Assembly (NCBI GenBank): GCA_011524615.1
Contig: WTJZ01000246.1
Coordinates: 1 to 11,345, forward strand
DNA: 11,345 nucleotides
Reading direction: 5' to 3'
Origin: Akkermansiaceae bacterium
GTDB taxonomy: Bacteria > Verrucomicrobiota > Verrucomicrobiia > Verrucomicrobiales > Akkermansiaceae
Shown: piece after piece, positions 5,821-11,345 of the stretch
Position numbering within the stretch: position 1 is the stretch's first letter
Layout of the letters: each line of letters opens with the position of its first letter
Made by a program: the position numbers and the translations under genes
The notes under the pieces: model-generated
The model's database searches: none
What the model saw: the letters and a program-made list of their open reading frames with translations, nothing else
Told to the model about the DNA's origin: nothing

Positions 5821-7698
5821 TTAGTTCACCGAGAGGGCGAGTTCTGAATCTACTTTGGTAGTCTTCTTAGGATCAATACGGGCACCGAGGTCGGGATAAC
5901 TGATGAGGAAGTTGTTCTCATCAATGATATTGAAGACGTAGTGCGTGGTGCCCTCTGGTAGGGTCGCTGTCACGCGGCCATCTGCGGTGAAGGTAGCAGG
6001 AGCGATGAACCAGTCTTCACGGTGGAGACCAGCGCCACCATTGAGCGTGTAGTGGAGGCGTGCCTTCGTTACGCGTGCCGTGTCGGGAGCACATTGAGCC
6101 CATACAGTACGGCCTTCTTGTCCGGTCTCGAGTATCTTAGCGACCTCTTCTTGATGAGGGAGAGGAGCTGGGCATCGAGGATTCAGGTAGGCAGGGATGG
6201 CGTCTGCGTCTTGGAGTCGCTGATGTAGTTCGGTCGCCAGTTCTTGAGTCTTTTCAGGGTATTGTGCCGCTACGTCCACCGCTTCATTGAGATCTTTGGC
6301 GGAGCCGTCTTTCTGATAGAGCTCGTAGAGCCAGTATTCATTACGCTCTGGATTATTGATATGGTCATAGTTGTAGATGAGCTTCCATCGATCCTTACGG
6401 ATGGCAGTATTAAGGGTAACACTATGTGGGAAGTGCCAGAACATGGTGTCTCTCACGCTCCCATCATTCTCTTTGACGAGAGCGGCATCTGTAGGGTCAG
6501 TCGTAATTAAGGTAGTGAGATCGCACCCATCGAGCTCGGTATCACTAGTGGTGCCGGCCAGGTTTAAGATCGTAGGCATGATGTCTAATCCATTGATCAT
6601 GACGTCACTCTCTACCCCTGCTGGTACGTCAGGACCTAGGATGAAGAAGGGGACTCTGATCCCGCCTTCCTGTTGATTGACCTTACCTTTATCGAGAGGG
6701 AAGTTATCAGTGGCGTATTCTTGGTCCCATTCCATGCCTCCATTATCAGAGGTGATAAAGATGTAGGTGTTCTCGATCAGCTTGTGACCTGGCCAGCGTG
6801 GGTCATCCGTGGTCTTGAGTTGTTCCACGACACGGTGCACATTGTAGTCGAAGCGCTCTACCATCGCGGCATAGAATGGGTTATTCTGCCCCTCGGGAAA
6901 CTCGACATCAGGAGTGAGTGGGTAATCGTATCCCATACGTGCAGCGTACTTTTTTACGAGGCTCTCGGTCCGCACGACGTTAGGGGCGTGAACGATGTAG
7001 GTCGCGAAGTAGCAGAAGAATGGCTTCTGCTCCTCTGTGGCATGTGAGACGAAGTCGAGGGCATCTTGGAGGTTCTGGTCATGGGCGAACCCATTTTCAT
7101 CTAACTTGTATGGATCTCCTGGTTCGTTCGTTCCGAACTCAGAGTAGCGATGGTCGACATTACCTCCGACGGTATGGTGGATGCCTCTGTTTTGCTTGGA
7201 CCAATGAAACCCTTGCTCAAGAGGGGTGGGGCTCCCTGCCCGACCGATGAGATGCCACTTGCCGGCGTGACCGTTGAGATAACCGAGAGGGGCTAGGGCC
7301 TCTGGAATCGTGACGAATTTATTATCGAGTTGGTGGTTCGTGTAGGCGGGAATGACGCGGGAGTGAGGCCAGATCGGTTTGGTACACTTGCCTCCGCCGA
7401 CACTGGTGAGTCCCGTCTTGACTGGGTGTAAGCCGGTCAGGGCAGACCCACGAGAGGGGGCACAAACGGCTGCGGGTGAGTAGGCTTGCCAAAACTGGAC
7501 TCCTTCCTTGGCTAGGGCATCCATGTATGGTGTATCAAATACGGCATTATCATCAACATCGTAGCATCTTACATCCTGCCACCCTAGGTCATCAGACATG
7601 ATAAACATAAAGTTGGGCAACTCTGGACGATTCGAGGCCTGACTGAAGAGGCTAGTGGCAAAGGTGGCGGTGAGGAATAATGCTTTGTAGTGGAACAT
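5821..7698 (-). CDS. Secreted Cys-type sulfatase (arylsulfatase family)
   Basis: Hydrolyses sulfate esters, most plausibly on sulfated polysaccharide or glycan in or beyond the periplasm; the actual substrate cannot be read from sequence. A signal peptide spans about 1-21 (hydrophobic core LFLTATFATSLF, likely cleavage after SQA). The formylglycine signature CAPSR begins at Cys79 and continues GSALTG, so the Cys must be oxidised by a formylglycine-generating enzyme, which is not in this window. Metal and substrate ligands are visible: SDD (35-37), GKWHL (146-150), His237 (IVHAP), SDN (317-319) and EGGIRVPF (344-351). After the sulfatase fold, residues about 530-605 form an extra beta-rich domain ending in PEGTTHYVFNIIDENNFLIS, resembling the small C-terminal domain seen on other PVC hydrolases. 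The ATG at 7698 lacks a good SD. The gene is divergent from the heme-binding dehydrogenase gene and followed by its own terminator. Confidence 0.95.
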   Translation of the reverse strand: MFHYKALFLTATFATSLFSQASNRPELPNFMFIMSDDLGWQDVRCYDVDDNAVFDTPYMDALAKEGVQFWQAYSPAAVCAPSRGSALTGLHPVKTGLTSVGGGKCTKPIWPHSRVIPAYTNHQLDNKFVTIPEALAPLGYLNGHAGKWHLIGRAGSPTPLEQGFHWSKQNRGIHHTVGGNVDHRYSEFGTNEPGDPYKLDENGFAHDQNLQDALDFVSHATEEQKPFFCYFATYIVHAPNVVRTESLVKKYAARMGYDYPLTPDVEFPEGQNNPFYAAMVERFDYNVHRVVEQLKTTDDPRWPGHKLIENTYIFITSDNGGMEWDQEYATDNFPLDKGKVNQQEGGIRVPFFILGPDVPAGVESDVMINGLDIMPTILNLAGTTSDTELDGCDLTTLITTDPTDAALVKENDGSVRDTMFWHFPHSVTLNTAIRKDRWKLIYNYDHINNPERNEYWLYELYQKDGSAKDLNEAVDVAAQYPEKTQELATELHQRLQDADAIPAYLNPRCPAPLPHQEEVAKILETGQEGRTVWAQCAPDTARVTKARLHYTLNGGAGLHREDWFIAPATFTADGRVTATLPEGTTHYVFNIIDENNFLISYPDLGARIDPKKTTKVDSELALSVN

Positions 7699-7824
7699 AA
7701 TGATAGGCGATGTGTCTGGAGAGTTTCGTTCTTACTTACTCTTATTCGCGAGACCTCCGACCTCTGAACAACGATAAGGAAACTTTTATTCTTTTAGTCG
7801 TGAACAAGAGTAATGAGGGATTGT

Positions 7825-7852
7825 ATCAATTGTGATGGTAATGATCAATTGT
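7825..7852. repeat. Direct repeat ATCAATTGT, 19-base period, in the divergent control region
   Basis: ATCAATTGT occurs at 7825-7833 and 7844-7852, with start-to-start spacing of 19 bases (about two helical turns), so both copies face the same side of the helix. Each contains the palindromic core CAATTG. The pair sits about 108 bases before the 7960 start and about 127 before the sulfatase start, a reasonable place for a shared transcription-factor site. Confidence 0.5.
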
Positions 7853-7898
7853 TAAATGCTTTTGGTTTGCTTGTTGGTTTATATTGCGGGAGAGTTCA

Positions 7899-7954
7899 TT
7901 TTTTTGATAAAAAGGTGTGAGCATTAGTTGTATGGTTAACCAGATACTTATAAT
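7899..7954 (+). promoter_or_regulatory. Putative promoter of the heme-binding protein gene
   Basis: A perfect -10 box TATAAT lies at 7949-7954. TTGTAT (7928-7933) is a weak -35 at a short 15-base spacing. A T7 run (7899-7905) and an A5 run (7909-7913) fall at about -60 to -47, where an UP element would be. The predicted transcription start, 6-7 bases past the -10 box, coincides with the A of the ATG at 7960, so the message would be leaderless. No SD is visible upstream of the ATG, which agrees with that reading. Confidence 0.55.
7933..7942. promoter_or_regulatory. Palindrome TGGTTAACCA in the promoter spacer
   Basis: A perfect 10-bp palindrome lies between the candidate -35 and -10 elements, where a bound repressor would block RNA polymerase. 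Its position suggests an operator, but short palindromes occur by chance and no regulator gene of an obvious operator-binding type is adjacent. Confidence 0.35.
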
Positions 7955-7959
7955 TAGAA

Positions 7960-10620
7960 ATGAACAAACTACTATTTCCGGCCTTGTTCGTGGCGCAGAG
8001 TGTGATGGCTCAGACTTCATACGTTGCTCCAGAGAACTTTACCCTATCAGATGACCTCGAGGTTTCCGTCTGGGCGACCTCTCCGATGCTGTATAATCCG
8101 ACTAACATGGACGTTGATCATCAAGGTCGCGTGTGGGTCGCAGAGGGGCGTGTCTACCGAGCCTTCAGGAACAAGGTGGCTCGAGCGGGAGCGAAGGATG
8201 GGGATCGTATCATGGTATTGTCCGATACAGATTATGACGGGCAGGCGGATTCGAGTCATGTCTTTGTGCAAGATCCTGAGCTAGTATCTCCACTAGGCGT
8301 TGCGGTCATAGGGAATAAGGTAGTCGTCTCTCAACCGCCATCGATTCTAGTATATCATGATGTCAATGAGGACGCTGTCTTTGATCCAGAGGTGGATCAT
8401 AAGGAAGTGTTGTTGACTGGGTTTGGCGGCAAGGACCATGACCACTCTCTGCATTCCGTTTCAGTAGGTCCTAGTGGTCAGTGGTACTTTAATACCGGGA
8501 ACGCAGGAACGCACATTGTTGAAGATAAGGATGGCTGGACTCTCAGGCTTGGGAGCTCGTATAAAGGTGGTTCCCCCTCGGTTACTAAGGCCGGCAAGTT
8601 AAGTGGGGGACAACCGGGATTAGTCAGTGACGACGGTCATGTGTATGTGGGGGGCGCCGTACTCAGAATGAATGCAGATGGCTCAGGATTACGAGTAGTA
8701 GGGCATAATATGCGTAACAGCTACGAGGAGGTAGTCAGCTCTTATGGCGATGTCTTCCAGAATGATAACGATGATCCTCCAGCATGTCGTACCACTTGGC
8801 TGATGGAGTATGCGAATATGGGATTTTCTTCTGATGATGGAACGAGGAAGTGGCAGAGCTCTCGACGTCCAGGCCAGCCAACTGCTGTGGCTCATTGGCG
8901 ACAGGAGGACCCAGGTAAGTTACCTGCAGGAGATGTCTACGGTAATGGATCACCGACAGGCATTACGTTCTATGAAAACGGAGCACTAGGGAGCCAGTAT
9001 GAGGGCTTATTACTCTCCTGCGAGTCTGCTAGAAATGTTATCTTTGGGTATTACCCTAAGCCTCAAGGAGCGGGCTTTGCGCTAGAACGTTTTGATTTCT
9101 TAAAGGTCAAGGGCGAGAAGGATGCGGTAAAGAAGGGGGCTGATGTCAATATGTTCCGCCCATCTGATATTGCTGTAGGTCCTGATGGCTGTCTCTATGT
9201 GGCGGACTGGTTTGACTCTGGAGTAGGAGGGCATAAGACTGCTGATAGTGGTTTTAGTGGAACGATCTATCGTATCGCTCCTAAGGGGGCTAACCCAGCT
9301 CCTCCGGTACTTAACCTAGAGACTACGGAGGGACAGGTAGAGGCGCTCATGAGTCCAGCGCATAATGTGCGTAGTCTCGGCCTAGAGGCTCTCAAGGCGC
9401 AGGGAAGTCAGGCGATCCCTGCGGTGAAGGCTCTACTAAGTGAACGTTCTGGTTACCAGCAAGCACGTGCCCTCTGGCTACTCGCACAGCTCGGTGAGGA
9501 AGGGGTGCGTGAGGTGGAGCAGTTTATGCAGACGACTCGTGACCCGCAGTTGAAGATTACCTGCTTTAGAGCACTCCGCTTCGTGGGGCATCGTGTGACA
9601 GAGATGATTAAGTCATATAAGGATGACCCAAGTGTAGCGCTACGAAGAGAGATGGCGCTGGCCTTACGTGATCAAGAATGGAGTGAGGTCGGTGAGCTAC
9701 TCTACGATCTCGCGATCCAATATGATGGTGTAGACCCGTGGTACCTAGAGGCTATCGGAACGGCCGCTTCAGGGAAGGAATCTGAACTCTACCATGCTTT
9801 GATCAAGCGCTTCGCTCCTGGTGAGCCAGTGGCATGGACGCCGGCGATGGCTAAATTAGCGTGGAGGTTACACCCGGACGAGGCAGTGGGAGCACTACGG
9901 GAGAGAGCGATGACGACAGAGCTCAGCAAGGAGACTAGAGTAGAGGCTATGACCGCTCTAGGGCATATTTTCACCGAGGCCGCAGCACTAGCGATGGTAG
10001 ATGTGGCAGAAAAGGGGCCGAAGAGAACCCGTGATCTAGCACAATGGTGGCTCGCTAGTCTCTCTTCAGGGAAGTGGGCGCCGTATAAGCGCAAGATGAA
10101 GGGGCTCAATGTGAACCCTGCAGCACTCTCGGCTAAGGAGAATTATCTCGTGCCTCTCGGTACTCCGATGAGCACGCATCCTACAGTAGCGGAGGTCAGC
10201 AAGCTGAAGGGCGACCCTGTGAGAGGTCAGGCACAGATCGCTCGCTGTTACATGTGTCACCAGGTAGGAGAGGCAGGAATAGAGTTCGGGCCTAATCTAT
10301 CAGAATGGGGGCTCGGTCGCTCAGTGCAGGAGATCGCTAATGCGATCATTAATCCTAGTGACGCGGTCGCACATGGATATGAAGGCAGTGTGATCACGAC
10401 TAAACATGGGAACAAGGTACAGGGCATCTGTCTCGAAGGCGGCAGATCTGTACAGGTGACGATGCGCGTGATGGGTGGTGGTGAAGTATTGATGAAGTTC
10501 AACGAAGTCAGTAAGCATGAGATGATGAAGAAGTCTCTCATGCTCTCTGCGGGGCAACTCGGCCTCTCGTCACAAGATGTTGCCGATATCGCCGCGTACC
10601 TCAAAAGTAGAGGGAATTAA
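7960..10620 (+). CDS. Secreted PVC-type heme-binding protein: beta-propeller, HEAT repeats, cytochrome c
   Basis: An 886-residue exported protein of the type often annotated in Planctomycetes and Verrucomicrobia as a membrane-bound or sorbosone-like dehydrogenase with a PVC heme-binding domain. A signal peptide covers 1-17 (LLFPALFVAQSVMA, then Gln18). Residues about 28-445 form a glucose/sorbosone-dehydrogenase-like propeller (MDVDHQGRVWVAEG, IAVGPDGCLYVADWFDSG) with an EF-hand-like DTDYDG loop (89-94). Residues about 455-700 are helical HEAT-like repeats. The C-terminal domain has one heme c site, CYMCH at 763-767, followed by GPNLSEWG, INPSDAVAHGYEGS and DVADIAAYL; Met861 is a candidate axial ligand. 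The likely role is oxidation of a sugar or alcohol in the periplasm with electrons passed to the heme; the substrate is unknown. The start is the ATG directly after a TATAAT box, with no SD. It is divergent from the sulfatase, hinting at a shared catabolic role. Confidence 0.93.
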   Translation: MNKLLFPALFVAQSVMAQTSYVAPENFTLSDDLEVSVWATSPMLYNPTNMDVDHQGRVWVAEGRVYRAFRNKVARAGAKDGDRIMVLSDTDYDGQADSSHVFVQDPELVSPLGVAVIGNKVVVSQPPSILVYHDVNEDAVFDPEVDHKEVLLTGFGGKDHDHSLHSVSVGPSGQWYFNTGNAGTHIVEDKDGWTLRLGSSYKGGSPSVTKAGKLSGGQPGLVSDDGHVYVGGAVLRMNADGSGLRVVGHNMRNSYEEVVSSYGDVFQNDNDDPPACRTTWLMEYANMGFSSDDGTRKWQSSRRPGQPTAVAHWRQEDPGKLPAGDVYGNGSPTGITFYENGALGSQYEGLLLSCESARNVIFGYYPKPQGAGFALERFDFLKVKGEKDAVKKGADVNMFRPSDIAVGPDGCLYVADWFDSGVGGHKTADSGFSGTIYRIAPKGANPAPPVLNLETTEGQVEALMSPAHNVRSLGLEALKAQGSQAIPAVKALLSERSGYQQARALWLLAQLGEEGVREVEQFMQTTRDPQLKITCFRALRFVGHRVTEMIKSYKDDPSVALRREMALALRDQEWSEVGELLYDLAIQYDGVDPWYLEAIGTAASGKESELYHALIKRFAPGEPVAWTPAMAKLAWRLHPDEAVGALRERAMTTELSKETRVEAMTALGHIFTEAAALAMVDVAEKGPKRTRDLAQWWLASLSSGKWAPYKRKMKGLNVNPAALSAKENYLVPLGTPMSTHPTVAEVSKLKGDPVRGQAQIARCYMCHQVGEAGIEFGPNLSEWGLGRSVQEIANAIINPSDAVAHGYEGSVITTKHGNKVQGICLEGGRSVQVTMRVMGGGEVLMKFNEVSKHEMMKKSLMLSAGQLGLSSQDVADIAAYLKSRGN

Positions 10621-10638
10621 TCCACTATGCCCATACTC

Positions 10639-10680
10639 TGACTCCTAAGATCACTGCTTAAATGGTATTACTTGGAGTCA
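10639..10680. terminator. Weak inverted repeat between convergent genes
   Basis: TGACTCC (10639-10645) pairs with GGAGTCA (10674-10680), extended by AAG/CTT after a one-base bulge, around a loop of about 21 bases. It overlaps the last codons of mazG. No T-run follows on either strand, so this is at best a weak bidirectional terminator for the 47-base convergent gap. Confidence 0.25.
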
Positions 10681-11345
10681 TTCCATGAGCGTTCCATCTG
10701 CTCTAGCGTGGCCTGAGTGAGGCTCAGGTCATGGTCAGCGAGTCGGCGTTCCATGGCTGTGAACCGCTCTTGGAACTTAAGGTTTGCTTCATGGAGGAGC
10801 AGTTCAGGGTCTTTCTTGAGCTTGCGGCTGAGATTGACTACGGAGAAGAGGAGGTCTCCGAGTTCTTCCTCGAGTGCACGTGATGAGTCTTGAGCCAGTT
10901 CATCTTCTACCTCTTGTAGCTCTTCCTTAATCTTATCAATGACTCCATGGTGATCAGGCCAGTCGAAGCCGACCTTTGAGGCTTTCTTCTGGAGCTTTTG
11001 GGCTGCGAGTAGCGCGGGGAGTCCTTCGCCGACCTTGTGCAGATAGGGGAGGTCCATCGCCTCTCCTTTTTCCTGTCTCTTGATTTGATCCCACTGGGTC
11101 AGTACGTCTGAAGTGTTCTCGACCGAGCTATTCCCGAAGACATGAGGGTGGCGTCTGATGAGCTTATCCGATACTGTCTGTGCGACCGCATCGAGGTCGT
11201 GACGCTCTTCTTCGCTGGCTATCTGGGAGTGAAAGACGACTTGTAGGAGGAGGTCTCCGAGTTCTTCTTGTAGGTTCGGGTAGTCCTCCTTACGGATCGC
11301 ATCGATTACTTCGTATGCTTCTTCGATCAGGTTAGGGATCAGAGA
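10668..11345 (-). CDS. mazG: Nucleoside triphosphate pyrophosphohydrolase MazG (5' end outside window)
   Basis: Hydrolyses NTPs or dNTPs to the monophosphate and pyrophosphate, a cytoplasmic house-cleaning activity. An ATG at 11057 might be mistaken for the start, but the frame stays open from there to the window edge and encodes the N-terminal MazG domain, so 225 residues are present and roughly 30-40 are missing by comparison with typical MazG (about 260). Numbering from the first visible residue, the N-terminal domain has EEAYE (8-12) and EELGD (26-30), then RRHPHVFG and the linker W-x2-IK-x2-EK. The C-terminal domain has EELQE (141-145) and EELGD (160-164). Both domains therefore keep the EExxE and ExxD metal-binding motifs; in known MazG the C-terminal domain is the main catalytic one. 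The gene converges on the heme-binding protein gene with a 47-base gap. A perfect 21-base repeat links the two EELGD codon blocks. Confidence 0.95.
   Translation of the reverse strand, partial: SLIPNLIEEAYEVIDAIRKEDYPNLQEELGDLLLQVVFHSQIASEEERHDLDAVAQTVSDKLIRRHPHVFGNSSVENTSDVLTQWDQIKRQEKGEAMDLPYLHKVGEGLPALLAAQKLQKKASKVGFDWPDHHGVIDKIKEELQEVEDELAQDSSRALEEELGDLLFSVVNLSRKLKKDPELLLHEANLKFQERFTAMERRLADHDLSLTQATLEQMERSWNDSK

Noticed and set aside
6673..7047. 124-codon plus-strand ORF opposite the sulfatase
   Set aside because: Antisense to the catalytic core of the sulfatase, with no SD and no family resemblance.
7691..7705. TATCAT on the minus strand as the sulfatase -10 box
   Set aside because: It ends one base before the sulfatase ATG, which would put transcription start inside the gene; no -35 is present.
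7765..7807. Repeated TGAACAA (7765-7771 and 7801-7807) as a regulatory repeat
   Set aside because: Seven bases, 36 apart, with differing flanks; too weak to separate from chance.
10257..10604. 115-codon minus-strand ORF opposite the cytochrome c domain
   Set aside because: It overlaps the well-supported heme domain in antisense; its composition looks like a reverse-frame artefact.
10668..11057. A short stand-alone single-domain MazG starting at the ATG at 11057
   Set aside because: The frame continues upstream without a stop and encodes the N-terminal MazG domain and the linker, so that ATG is an internal methionine.

Overview
The window looks like chromosomal DNA from a member of the Verrucomicrobiota (PVC superphylum), probably a marine or polysaccharide-associated lineage. 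The evidence is the combination of a large secreted propeller/HEAT/cytochrome c protein of the PVC heme-binding type, a secreted sulfatase, and a sigma factor followed directly by a membrane-anchored YfbK-like von Willebrand factor A (VWA) protein. Base composition is roughly balanced. Several genes lack an obvious Shine-Dalgarno (SD) sequence. There are no transposases, tRNAs, rRNAs or CRISPR arrays.

Layout. Bases 29-1367 (minus strand) carry a housekeeping pair, scpA then nadD, overlapping by 20 bases. A short divergent gap holds a perfect TATAAT box facing scpA and a strong SD facing the other way. Bases 1436-3007 (plus) encode a 523-residue single-pass membrane protein that I do not recognise; it ends at a perfect 12-bp hairpin. 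Bases 3208-5700 (minus) are a two-gene operon: an ECF-like sigma factor, then the VWA protein. Bases 5821-7698 (minus) encode an exported Cys-type sulfatase that ends in an elaborate intrinsic terminator immediately upstream of the sigma factor. A 261-base divergent control region (7699-7959) separates the sulfatase from the exported heme-binding dehydrogenase-like protein (7960-10620, plus). The window closes with mazG (10668-11345, minus), cut at its 5' end by the window edge; the reading frame continues intact to the last base.

How the genes may work together. scpA, nadD and mazG are core functions: chromosome condensation, NAD synthesis and nucleotide-pool cleaning. The middle of the window is a plausible envelope and catabolic block. 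The sulfatase would remove sulfate esters from exported or external substrates, and the divergent propeller/cytochrome protein may oxidise a released sugar or alcohol. The sigma/VWA pair looks like a surface-signalling unit in which the VWA protein, with a short cytoplasmic N-terminus and one membrane span, could act as the anti-sigma partner. That last role is inference from architecture and gene order.

The observations most worth following are the shared TATAATTAG element placed so close to two start codons that leaderless transcripts are predicted, the repeat and palindrome architecture of the 7699-7959 control region, the sigma/VWA pair without a classical anti-sigma gene, and a possible AUU start or leader peptide for the 1436-3007 gene.
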